DNA of 64,000 bases, taken from contig NZ_RCWC01000027.1 in the NCBI RefSeq assembly GCF_018448935.1, positions 1 to 64,000 of the forward strand, in the 5' to 3' direction. Within the stretch, counting starts at the first letter, position 1. Every line of letters starts with the position of its first letter. The position numbers and the translations under genes are program-made. Below are positions 7,961 through 15,113 of this stretch, one piece after another. Origin of the DNA: Photorhabdus noenieputensis. GTDB lineage: Bacteria; Pseudomonadota; Gammaproteobacteria; Enterobacterales; Enterobacteriaceae. Under the pieces are notes generated by a model. It ran no database searches and was not told the DNA's origin. It saw nothing but the letters and a program-made list of their open reading frames with translations.

Positions 7961-8561
7961 CCGTTTGTTACCTGTCGGATCATCACTGCTGGAAGTGGCC
8001 GCCGCTGAAGCCCTCGCCAGTCTGTCAAATGTGCCGGTTCCCCTGCGTGACTTGTGGAGTCCTGAGCGGTGTCCAGTGAAGTTGCTCCCCTATCTGGCGT
8101 GGGCGTGGTCGGTTGACCGCTGGGATATGGACTGGCCGGAGAATACTAAACGCGAGTCAATTAAGGCGTCGATGTTTGTTCATAAACATAAGGGAACCAT
8201 TGGCGCAATCCGGCGAATAGTGGAACCATTCGGTTATCTCATCCGTGTTATCGAATGGTGGCAAACCAATGATGTCCCCGGTACTTTCCGGTTGGATATT
8301 GGCGTCATGGAAACGGGGATCACCGAGACCACCTATCAAGAACTAGAACGGTTGATTTTTGATGCCAAACCCGCTTCACGGCATTTGGTCGGTATGTCTA
8401 TTCAGTTGGAGAACAGTGGCGAAAATTATTGTGCTGTCGCCAGTTACAGCGGTGATGTATTAACCGTTTACCCCTATATCTCGGAATTAATTACCGCCAT
8501 TGGCTCTGATGTAGTAGGGGTTGGAGTGCATATTATTGATGATGTGAGGATTGAATCATGA
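7953..8561 (+). CDS. I: Baseplate/tail protein (P2 gpI)
   Basis: Protein of 202 residues of the P2 gpI family, a baseplate component that links the tail fibres. I chose the ATG at 7953, preceded by GGGGGAG, over an upstream start at 7941. Family landmarks are LLPVGSSLLEVAAAEAL, the Trp-rich LAWAWSVDRWDMDW, and HKHKGTIGAIRRIVEPFGY. It overlaps J upstream and H downstream by a few bases. Confidence 0.92.
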   Translation: MNNRLLPVGSSLLEVAAAEALASLSNVPVPLRDLWSPERCPVKLLPYLAWAWSVDRWDMDWPENTKRESIKASMFVHKHKGTIGAIRRIVEPFGYLIRVIEWWQTNDVPGTFRLDIGVMETGITETTYQELERLIFDAKPASRHLVGMSIQLENSGENYCAVASYSGDVLTVYPYISELITAIGSDVVGVGVHIIDDVRIES

Positions 8562-10081
8562 GGACCAAATATTTTGCCCTGTTAACTCAATTGGGCGCGG
8601 ATAAGCTGGCAAATGCCGCCGCGTTGGGTACCAAGATTGAAATCACCCATATGGCTGTTGGTGATGGTGGCGGAAGCTTGCCGACACCAGATACTGCACA
8701 GACTAAACTGGTTAACGAACGCCGTCGTGCGGCGATTAATGAGCTAAATGTTGATCCCAAGAATACTAACCAGATTATTGCCGAGCAGGTAATCCCCGAA
8801 AACGAGGGTGGTTGGTGGATACGGGAAATTGGCCTGTTTGATAAAGACGGCGTGCTGATTGCAGTCGGAAATTGCGCGGAGACTTACAAACCGCAGTTAC
8901 AGGAAGGCTCAGGGCGTACACAGACTATTCGTATGGTATTGATTGTCAGCAGTACCGACACAGTAACATTGAAAGTTGATCCCTCCGTGGTGCTGGCAAC
9001 GCGGGAATATGTGGACGAGTCGATTCAAACTCATGTGAAGAACCCTAACCACCCTGACGCTACGCTAAAAGATAAAGGTGTCGTTGTTTTGAGTAGTGCG
9101 GTAGACAGTAGTAGCGAAATCCACGCGGCAACCCCGAAGGCGGTTAAGGCGGCGTATGACTTGGCAAATGTCGCGGACAATAACGCTAATGGCCGTGTGC
9201 CTACTAATCGTAAGGTGAACGGGAAGGCGCTTTCTTCTGATATTTCACTGAATGCGGGGGATATTGGGGCGTATACCAAAGGGGAAATTGATTCTCGTGT
9301 GAATGAAGTCAACATACTGGCAAACACGGCAAACCAGAATGCGACCGATGCTAATGATAATGCAAATAGTCGATTGTCCAGGAAAGAGAATGGCGCTGAC
9401 ATTCCTGACAAAAATGTTTTTGTGAAAAATCTCAATTTGTTGGAAACGGTAGTGTTGGCTAAAGGAGCAGTACCGAGCAACCGGAAAATCAACGGTAAGG
9501 CGTTGACAGGGGATCTAAGTTTGAGTGCTGGAGATGTGGGAGCATATACGCGAGCAGAGAATGATAATACTTTCTTGCGTATTTCTAGCGATAAAAGCGC
9601 CACCGTTGGTAGTTTACTGATTGATAGCAAAACGCCCTTTCCTGAATTGCGTTTCAAATCGAAAGATGGGTATGTGGTAGGAATTAACGGCTCAGAAGGA
9701 AAATTGTTGCATATCTATTCTAACGATCCGAGCAATCGGCGGCGTTACAATATACTAATACCTGAGCGAAGCGGTACTCTTGCGCTACAAAATGCAGCGA
9801 TAAAATCTGAAAATGGTTGGTGGCAATGTGGGGATACGGGGATAATTATTCAATGGGTTAAAGTTACATCCAGTCAACAATCATGGGTAAAAGTCAATTA
9901 TCCAATTTCTTTTAAAAATAAGTTTTTTGGCTATATTGCCAGTATGTCGAGTATCAATACATCAACGGGTCACACATTAGTACGTAATGCAACACTATCG
10001 ACATTTGAGTATCAAGCTGGCACTCCTAACAATAATGAGAATCCAGACAGAGTTGTACATATATTATTTTGGGGGGTATAA
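8558..10081 (+). CDS. H: Tail fibre protein (P2 gpH type)
   Basis: Tail fibre of 507 residues that binds the target cell surface. The N-terminal ~150 residues are the conserved baseplate-binding part (YFALLTQLGADKLANAAALG, AVGDGGGSLP, ENEGGWWIREIGLFD). The middle holds two copies of a repeat, near residues 213 and 304: VNGKALSSDISLNAGDIGAY and INGKALTGDLSLSAGDVGAY. The C-terminal ~90 residues (WWQCGDTGIIIQW to the final FWGV) are a receptor-binding knob domain like those of other tail fibres. It is shorter than P2 H (about 670 residues). The binding specificity cannot be read from sequence. Confidence 0.92.
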   Translation: MRTKYFALLTQLGADKLANAAALGTKIEITHMAVGDGGGSLPTPDTAQTKLVNERRRAAINELNVDPKNTNQIIAEQVIPENEGGWWIREIGLFDKDGVLIAVGNCAETYKPQLQEGSGRTQTIRMVLIVSSTDTVTLKVDPSVVLATREYVDESIQTHVKNPNHPDATLKDKGVVVLSSAVDSSSEIHAATPKAVKAAYDLANVADNNANGRVPTNRKVNGKALSSDISLNAGDIGAYTKGEIDSRVNEVNILANTANQNATDANDNANSRLSRKENGADIPDKNVFVKNLNLLETVVLAKGAVPSNRKINGKALTGDLSLSAGDVGAYTRAENDNTFLRISSDKSATVGSLLIDSKTPFPELRFKSKDGYVVGINGSEGKLLHIYSNDPSNRRRYNILIPERSGTLALQNAAIKSENGWWQCGDTGIIIQWVKVTSSQQSWVKVNYPISFKNKFFGYIASMSSINTSTGHTLVRNATLSTFEYQAGTPNNNENPDRVVHILFWGV

Positions 10082-10534
10082 ATGGTTTATTTCTCCAGAA
10101 AAGAATGCGCTTTTTATAATGAAGCTTATAAAGAATGCGTTGAAATAACAGCAGAAAAACACAATGAATTACTCGCCGGGCAATCGCGCGGTTTATCAAT
10201 TGTCAGTAGTAAAGAGGGTTATCCAGTACTCATTGAACGTGCTCCGTCCGTTTATCATAAATATGATGGTGAAAAATGGATAATATCAGAAAGTGGTAAG
10301 GTACAACTTAGGCAGGAACAGCAGCAACAAGCAGAACATAAGAAACAGCAACTTATGCTCACGGTAGGTAAACAGATAGCCCCGTTACAAGATGCGGTAG
10401 ATTTGGGGATGGCGAGTGATGAGGAAAAATCGCTGTTAGCCGCTTTGAAAAAATATCGGGTATTACTGAACCGCGTTGATGTTAATTTAGTACCAGATAT
10501 TCATTGGCCTGAAAAACCCAGAGTAATAGAATAA
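10082..10534 (+). CDS. G: Tail fibre assembly chaperone (P2 gpG/Tfa type)
   Basis: A 150-residue tail fibre assembly protein, starting at the base after the fibre stop codon. Features are YFSRKECAFYNEAYKE, a middle EKWIISESGKVQLRQEQQ with a Gln-rich helix, and a C-terminal ALKKYRVLLNRVDVNLVPDI and WPEKP, a hallmark of this family. It helps the fibre trimerise and usually matches the fibre tip. It is the last gene before the accessory insertion. Confidence 0.9.
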   Translation: MVYFSRKECAFYNEAYKECVEITAEKHNELLAGQSRGLSIVSSKEGYPVLIERAPSVYHKYDGEKWIISESGKVQLRQEQQQQAEHKKQQLMLTVGKQIAPLQDAVDLGMASDEEKSLLAALKKYRVLLNRVDVNLVPDIHWPEKPRVIE

Positions 10535-10589
10535 GGGTTGCAATAAACTGGCTCCAATAGTTAGACAGTCTAAGCAGCTAACATGGCCT

Positions 10590-10616
10590 AGGTTCGATAT
10601 TGTACCGAACTTAGAC
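10590..10616. other. Inverted repeat after tail-fibre assembly gene
   Basis: CTAGGTTCG and CGAACTTAG form near-perfect arms around a short AT-rich loop. No long T run follows, so it is a weak terminator at best, or a protein-binding site. It marks the end of the V-to-G operon and the start of the inserted cassette. Confidence 0.35.
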
Positions 10617-10634
10617 CATTTGGTTGGGAATTAA

Positions 10635-10892
10635 TCACATTGAGGAATTATTTCGGCTAACTCGTTCAATAGGTTGTCCATTCTCATCAAAATATCGGCT
10701 TGGCCAAATTTCTGAGGGATGTACTCCGAGATTGTTAGCAATAATCCATTCTCCTTTAGGCCAAGGTCGTGATAGAGCATTAGCTAACGTAGATGAACTA
10801 AGTCCCTCCTTACGTGATACTGCTGCTAAGGTAGTGCCTAGCTTACGTAAGGCAGCGATAATGTCGGCGGTATGCCAATCTTTTTTATTCAT
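10635..10892 (-). CDS. Ner/Nlp-family DNA-binding regulator
   Basis: An 85-residue protein of the Ner/Nlp (SfsB) helix-turn-helix family, small repressors related to Mu Ner. I chose the Met at 10892 (MNKKDWHTADIIAALRKLGT) with AAGGA just before it; the open frame extends eight codons further. The core TTLAAVSRKEGLSSSTLANA is the recognition helix-turn-helix, and IIANNLGVHPSEIWPSRY closes the domain. A paralogue is encoded at 20416. It faces away from the two XRE genes, giving a divergent regulatory pair inserted in the tail operons. Its target is unknown. Confidence 0.85.
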   Translation of the reverse strand: MNKKDWHTADIIAALRKLGTTLAAVSRKEGLSSSTLANALSRPWPKGEWIIANNLGVHPSEIWPSRYFDENGQPIERVSRNNSSM

Positions 10893-10934
10893 TTCCTTTA
10901 TATCTCCATATAACAAACGTCATGAATTATCCTG

Positions 10935-10980
10935 TTTTGGGATATTTAAGTAAATGATTGATATTCGATTTTGGGATATT
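10935..10980. promoter_or_regulatory. Direct repeat TTTTGGGATATT upstream of XRE gene
   Basis: TTTTGGGATATT occurs at 10935-10946 and again at 10969-10980, 34 bases apart (close to three helical turns), just before the XRE start at 10997. A related ATTTTGGTATAAATC lies before the second XRE gene near 11277. The spacing suggests operator sites for self-regulation; this is inference. Confidence 0.45.
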
Positions 10981-10996
10981 AATCAAGGTTAAAGAA

Positions 10997-11269
10997 ATGG
11001 CATCGATTTATTCATATGAGTATCAACTGGTTATAAACGCTCTTCGTAAGGCTAGGATAGAAAAAGGTATTACTCAAAAGAGCTTGGCTCAAGCCTTAGA
11101 TCGACCTCAATCATTTATTGCTAAAATTGAAAATGGTGAAAGAAGGTTGGATGTGGTTGAATTTGTGCATATAGCACATTTGCTATCTGTCGATCATGGA
11201 CTAATTTTAGGAAAAATACTGTTCAAAAAACTACCTAACAAGCTAAAACGATCAGAGTTTATAAAATAA
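10997..11269 (+). CDS. XRE-family regulator, first of tandem pair
   Basis: A 90-residue single-domain helix-turn-helix protein. I chose the ATG at 10997 (MASIYSYEYQLVINALRKAR), preceded by AAGG, rather than an earlier in-frame ATG at 10958. The helix-turn-helix is KGITQKSLAQALDRPQSFIA followed by KIENGERRLDVVEF, a SinR/Cro-like pattern. The last 20 residues (basic, LFKKLPNKLKRSEFIK) differ from its tandem paralogue. No partner toxin is adjacent on this strand. Likely an autoregulated repressor; its target is unknown. Confidence 0.82.
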   Translation: MASIYSYEYQLVINALRKARIEKGITQKSLAQALDRPQSFIAKIENGERRLDVVEFVHIAHLLSVDHGLILGKILFKKLPNKLKRSEFIK

Positions 11270-11339
11270 AAAATCCCATTTTGGTATAAATCAACAATCG
11301 ATTGATATTTAATCCTAAATGTTTAGTAGGATTGAATAT

Positions 11340-11588
11340 ATGGTTTCAATTTACTCTGATGAATATCAAGTAGTTATCAAAGCACTCCGTGAGGCTCGTA
11401 TAGCAAAGGGAGTCACACAAGAGAATTTGGCTCAAGCGTTAGATCGCCCTCAATCGTTTATTGCGAAAGTTGAGAATGGTGAAAGAAGATTGGATGTTGT
11501 GGAATTTGTTCATATAGCACATTTGTTATCATTAGAGCCAAGTGTTCTCATAAAAAGAATCCCAAGAAGATATTCTTCAATATGCTGA
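11340..11588 (+). CDS. XRE-family regulator, second of tandem pair
   Basis: An 82-residue paralogue of the gene 70 bases upstream. The first ~65 residues are nearly the same (SIYSDEYQVVIKALREARIA, LAQALDRPQSFIAKVENGER) and the tail differs (PSVLIKRIPRRYSSIC). The start is set at 11340 (MVSIY) to match the paralogue; the frame opens at 11319. The pair looks like a local duplication followed by divergence of the C-terminal tail. Confidence 0.8.
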   Translation: MVSIYSDEYQVVIKALREARIAKGVTQENLAQALDRPQSFIAKVENGERRLDVVEFVHIAHLLSLEPSVLIKRIPRRYSSIC

Positions 11589-11986
11589 TAACTTTCTATC
11601 TATACCAGTTTCATCAGATAGCGTAGCTAAAGAGGGATTCACATAGTTAATCATGTGGTAGAACAATTAGGGTTTTAATATCCCTGAAATTGTTTTTTAT
11701 ACTCCGTGTTGTGCAGTGTCTATACACGTTTTACTCGGCTAACACTACAATTGGGACTATCTGCGCTCCTTTTGCGCAGATAAACGTTCCGCTCTAGGTT
11801 GGAGTGGGTGCTGGTTTATGAGGTCATGAGGTCGGCTTTTTCAGCTATATGGATCAAGCGGATTTTGCGTAAAGAACTACGGGAACGAGGTATTGAACCG
11901 AAAGGTTGAATCTTGTGAAATGCCAAGAAGCACCTATTCTAGGTGCCTCTTGTTTTGAATTGCTCTAACATCTTTATGTGCGGGTC
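11589..11986. other. Non-coding stretch with hairpin and transposase scrap
   Basis: No intact gene. TATCTGCGC and GCGCAGATA at 11758-11782 form a perfect 9-base hairpin with no T run. At about 11838-11910 the plus strand reads a short tail resembling IS5-type transposases (IKRILRKELRERGIEP), ending in a stop, which suggests an insertion-sequence remnant. Near 11921-11953 a hairpin (GCACCT and AGGTGC arms) followed by TTGTTTT probably terminates transcription from both sides. Confidence 0.4.
11921..11953. terminator. Bidirectional terminator
   Basis: AAGAAGCACCT and AGGTGCCTCTT form a hairpin with few mismatches, followed by TGTTTT on the plus strand. It lies between the XRE pair (plus) and the antitoxin gene (minus), so it can serve both. 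Confidence 0.5.
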
Positions 11987-12325
11987 TTAGCCTACCGTAA
12001 TCTGAACAGGTTTTCCTATACGGGTTAACATATTAACCAATGCGTCAATGGTGAATTTACTTACCTTTTTATTCACAACGTCAGATACTCTTGGACGAGA
12101 AATGTGCAACACCGTTGCTACTTCAATTTGTTTCATTTTTTTATCTGCAATCCATAAAGTAATTTCTTCCATTAACTGTTCTTTGATTTGCAATGTGTTT
12201 TCTATTTCTCGTAAAGAGGTTGCATGAAGTTGCTGAGCCTCTTGCTCAGTAAAACCTAACTCAGAAAATATATTATGTCCGGCTGGAGTTACCCTACGAA
12301 TTTCAGTGTCAATTTTAGTGGTCAT
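11987..12325 (-). CDS. HigA-like antitoxin, XRE family
   Basis: A 112-residue XRE-type protein with the helix-turn-helix in its C-terminal half (KMKQIEVATVLHISRPRVSD, then KFTIDALVNMLTRIGKPVQI). The N-terminal half would bind the toxin encoded just upstream; the two overlap by four bases. The toxin-first order and the protein types match HigBA/RelE-XRE systems. As in other such pairs it should neutralise the toxin and repress the operon through the palindrome at 12701. Confidence 0.85.
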   Translation of the reverse strand: MTTKIDTEIRRVTPAGHNIFSELGFTEQEAQQLHATSLREIENTLQIKEQLMEEITLWIADKKMKQIEVATVLHISRPRVSDVVNKKVSKFTIDALVNMLTRIGKPVQITVG

Positions 12326-12681
12326 TTGATATTTCTCCGCTGCTGGATAACTGCGTTGTATCGTACTTTAGCGATATCCTTATCATGTTTATTCGTTTGT
12401 TGAGTTTTTTTCTGAAAACTATGCAATACATAAATAGCTTCATCGAATTTAGCGACATACATAATACGATAAATACCTGCACTGTCTCTTAGCCGTATTT
12501 CTTTTACGCCAGAACCGATGTCAGAAAAGGGTTTCCAATCTTCAGGATCTATTCCATGCTGTATTCTATGAAGCTGATAGCCTGCGTCTTTACGTGCATC
12601 TGTAGGGAAGGCTAACAAATCTTCATAAGAAGAGCCAATCCAGGCAATTTCTTTCTCTGTACCGCTCCTGATTTTCGTCAT
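12322..12681 (-). CDS. HigB/RelE-like toxin (Gp49 family)
   Basis: A 119-residue toxin-like protein of the phage-derived Gp49/HigB family, probably an mRNA interferase acting at the ribosome. Landmarks are IAWIGSSYEDLLAFPTDARK, the GYQLHRIQHG segment, VKEIRLRDSAGIYRIMYVAK and AIYVLHSFQKKTQQT. These are the conserved strands of the family, including the F-KKT motif near the C-terminus. The frame is intact, so the pair is probably functional. It lies first in the operon, directly behind the 22-base palindrome. Confidence 0.87.
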   Translation of the reverse strand: MTKIRSGTEKEIAWIGSSYEDLLAFPTDARKDAGYQLHRIQHGIDPEDWKPFSDIGSGVKEIRLRDSAGIYRIMYVAKFDEAIYVLHSFQKKTQQTNKHDKDIAKVRYNAVIQQRRNIK

Positions 12682-12700
12682 AGTTTCCCTTTCTTACCTG

Positions 12701-12722
12701 ATTGTATAAAATTTTATACAAT
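12701..12722. promoter_or_regulatory. 22-bp perfect palindrome, toxin-antitoxin operator
   Basis: ATTGTATAAAA followed directly by TTTTATACAAT is a perfect palindrome 20 bases upstream of the toxin start. Its position fits an operator overlapping the promoter, to which the HigA-like antitoxin would bind. Confidence 0.7.
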
Positions 12723-12828
12723 TCTGTGCAAAGTTACAAGAATTGTCGCTTCATTTACCGTGCGCGGCATGAGTCTTTTGATTACTCAAGGATGAACATC
12801 TCTAATACTCTTTTTATATCCTCCACTT

Positions 12829-12846
12829 TGTGCTATCCCTGATACT
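12829..12846 (+). promoter_or_regulatory. Possible Ogr site upstream of sheath gene
   Basis: TGTGCTATCCCTGATACT fits TGT-N12-AC with one mismatch to the TGT-N12-ACA pattern and lies about 80 bases before the FI start, where P2 has its PF promoter. It lacks the extended dyad seen at 3284 and 6006, so support is weaker. Confidence 0.35.
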
Positions 12847-12917
12847 TACCCAATCAACTGAATTTTATTGTCACAGCGATCACCATAGCGAAATCATCAT
12901 TACGGGAGTCTTTCGCT

Positions 12918-14090
12918 ATGGCACAAGATTATCATCATGGTGTCCGCGTGCAGGAAATCAACGAGGGCACGCGCACTATTACCACTGTCAGCACCGCTAT
13001 TGTCGGGCTAGTCTGCACAGCGGATGATGCTGACACCAAAACTTTTCCCTTAAACACGCCAGTCTTGTTAACCGACGTTCTGACTGCCAGTAGTAAGGCC
13101 GGCAAAACGGGCACATTGTTCCATGCTCTGCGAGCGATTGCCGACCAGTCCAAACCCGTGACTGTTGTTGTGCGTGTGGCTCAAGGGGAAACCGAAGTCG
13201 AAACCACGTCGAATATCATTGGCGGTGTTACCGACGAGGGCAAAAAAATGGGAATGCAGGCGCTGCTTGCGGCACAAGGTCAGCTCGGTGTTAAACCACG
13301 CATTCTAGGTATACCCGGTCACGATACCCAACCTGTTGCGGCGGCTCTCGCGGGTATTGCCCAGAAATTGCGGGCAATGGCTTATGTCAACGCCTATGGC
13401 TGCAAGACCATCTCAGAGGCTATCAACTACCGCAACAACTTTAACCAGCGCGAACTGATGTTGATTTGGCCGGACTTCCTCAGTTGGGATACGGTCAAAA
13501 ATAGCGAGTCTATTGCATACGCAACGGCTCGTGCGTTGGGCCTGCGTGCCAAAATCGACGAGGAAACTGGCTGGCATAAAACCCTGTCCAACGTTGGTGT
13601 TAATGGTGTGACAGGGATTTCTGCCGATGTTTTTTGGGATTTGCAAGATGTTGCCACCGATGCCAACCTACTTAACCAGAGCGCCGTTACGACCTTGATC
13701 CGCAAGGACGGTTTTCGCTTCTGGGGTTCCCGCACCTGTTCGGATGATCCACTGTTTCAGTTCGAAAGTTACACACGCACGGCGCAGGTACTGGCCGACA
13801 CGATGGCTGATGCGCATATGTGGGCGATTGACAAGCCGCTGACACCTTCGCTGGTACGCGACATTATCGAAGGTATTAATGCCAAGCTGCGCGAACTGAA
13901 AGCCAATGGTTACCTGATTGACGGCCAGTGTTGGTATGACGAAAGCGCTAACACCAAGGACACCCTGAAAGCAGGCAAACTGTTCATTGATTACAACTAC
14001 ACGCCGATCCCGCCATTGGAAAACCTGCTGTTGCGCCAGCGCATCACTGACCAGTACCTGATGAATTTCGCCAACAGCATTAACAGCTAA
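12918..14090 (+). CDS. FI: Contractile tail sheath protein (P2 gpFI)
   Basis: Sheath protein of 390 residues (P2 FI has 396). It polymerises around the tail tube and contracts to drive the tube into the target cell. Family landmarks are the N-terminal [53 protein letters not shown], a [20 protein letters not shown] segment and the C-terminal [20 protein letters not shown]. The gene is complete. The toxin-antitoxin cassette lies directly upstream, but the sheath start and its ribosome site (GGGAG) are undamaged. Confidence 0.95.
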   Translation: MAQDYHHGVRVQEINEGTRTITTVSTAIVGLVCTADDADTKTFPLNTPVLLTDVLTASSKAGKTGTLFHALRAIADQSKPVTVVVRVAQGETEVETTSNIIGGVTDEGKKMGMQALLAAQGQLGVKPRILGIPGHDTQPVAAALAGIAQKLRAMAYVNAYGCKTISEAINYRNNFNQRELMLIWPDFLSWDTVKNSESIAYATARALGLRAKIDEETGWHKTLSNVGVNGVTGISADVFWDLQDVATDANLLNQSAVTTLIRKDGFRFWGSRTCSDDPLFQFESYTRTAQVLADTMADAHMWAIDKPLTPSLVRDIIEGINAKLRELKANGYLIDGQCWYDESANTKDTLKAGKLFIDYNYTPIPPLENLLLRQRITDQYLMNFANSINS

Positions 14091-14100
14091 GGGGCTACTC

Positions 14101-14616
14101 GTGGCATTACCTCGTAAACTCAAATACCTGAATTTGTTCAATGACGGCAACAATTACATCGGTGTTGTAGAAGAAATGACGCTTCCTAAACTGAGCCGTA
14201 AGCTTGAAGCCTATCGCGGCGGTGGTATGAATGGCACTGCCTCGGTGGACTTGGGGCTGGATGATGGCGCACTAGATGCCGAATTTTCTCTCGGTGGTGT
14301 CGAGTCCCAACTTTACCGACAGTGGGGTATTGAGAAAGTAGACGGTGTTTCTCTGCGCTTTAACGGCTCCTTTCAGCGTGATGATACCGGGGAAGTGATT
14401 GCGGTCGAAGTCGTGATGCGTGGCCGCTTTTCGGAATTTGACCACGGCAGCTACAAACAGGGCGACAACAGCCAGACCAAAGTCAGCGCCAAAAATACCT
14501 ACTTTAAACTAACGTGGGATGGAGAAGTCCTGATCGAAATCGACACCGTTAATATGGTGGAAATCGTTGGTGGTGTTGACCGTCTGGAAGCCCACCGACG
14601 CGCCATCGGTTTGTAA
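14101..14616 (+). CDS. FII: Tail tube protein (P2 gpFII)
   Basis: Tube protein of 171 residues, the same size as P2 FII. It stacks in rings to form the inner tube inside the sheath. The start is GTG at 14101, ten bases after the sheath stop; the conserved N-terminus ALPRKLKYLNLFNDGNNYIG supports it. Later landmarks are LPKLSRKLEAYRGGGMNG and the C-terminal VNMVEIVGGVDRLEAHRRAI. Confidence 0.95.
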   Translation: MALPRKLKYLNLFNDGNNYIGVVEEMTLPKLSRKLEAYRGGGMNGTASVDLGLDDGALDAEFSLGGVESQLYRQWGIEKVDGVSLRFNGSFQRDDTGEVIAVEVVMRGRFSEFDHGSYKQGDNSQTKVSAKNTYFKLTWDGEVLIEIDTVNMVEIVGGVDRLEAHRRAIGL

Positions 14617-14661
14617 CAATTGAACGCTTATCATCTATAAATCACCATAGGAACATTCACC

Positions 14662-14979
14662 ATGATTGAACAAACCCCTGTTGCCCAGCCGGAACACGCT
14701 ACAGTGACATTGGAAGAACCTATTACCCGTGGTGCAACCACCATCAGCGATGTCGTTGTGCGTAAGCCCAACAGTGGCGCACTGCGTGGTGCCCGTTTGC
14801 AGGCCCTGATGGAAATGGACGTCGATTCTATGATGTTGGTTTTGCCTCGTGTCACCGCGCCGGCACTGACTAAAAATGATTTGTTGCTGATGTCGCCCGG
14901 CGATCTGATTAACCTCTGCATTGAGGTGGTTAATTTTTTGTTGCCGAAGTCGGTGAAGTCCGATTTCCAGCATCAATAA
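14662..14979 (+). CDS. E: Tail assembly chaperone (P2 gpE)
   Basis: A 105-residue protein matching the P2 gpE family (P2 E has 91). It helps the tape measure protein assemble the tube. The conserved core is PNSGALRGARLQALMEMDVD followed by LLLMSPGDLINLC. Near its end is the slippery sequence T TTT TTG (14934-14940), at which some ribosomes shift to make the longer E+E' product. It starts 45 bases after FII. Confidence 0.9.
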   Translation: MIEQTPVAQPEHATVTLEEPITRGATTISDVVVRKPNSGALRGARLQALMEMDVDSMMLVLPRVTAPALTKNDLLLMSPGDLINLCIEVVNFLLPKSVKSDFQHQ

Positions 14980-15113
14980 CCGTTGATGAACTGGTGGCAG
15001 ATATTGCCACCGTGTTTCATTGGCCGCCTGCTGTGACAACTGAGATGGGCCTGCCTGAATTGTTGGCATGGCGTTACCGGGCCATGAAACGGAGTGGGGC
15101 CGATAATGAGTGA
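14662..15113 (+). CDS. E': Tail assembly chaperone E+E' by -1 frameshift
   Basis: Extended product predicted by -1 slippage at T TTT TTG (14934-14940). In the E frame the codons are TTT and TTG. After slipping back one base, reading continues from 14940 to the stop at 15111-15113 and gives a C-terminal tail with VDELVADIATVFHWPP and LPELLAWRYRAMKRSG. These are hallmark patterns of the P2 E' extension. P2 and many tailed phages make their two assembly chaperones this way. The tail overlaps the start of T. Confidence 0.85.
14934..14940 (+). promoter_or_regulatory. Programmed -1 frameshift slippery site
   Basis: TTTTTTG sits in the E frame as T TTT TTG, the same heptamer as I recall for P2 E/E'. 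The downstream -1 frame encodes a recognisable E' extension, which is the main support. Confidence 0.85.
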
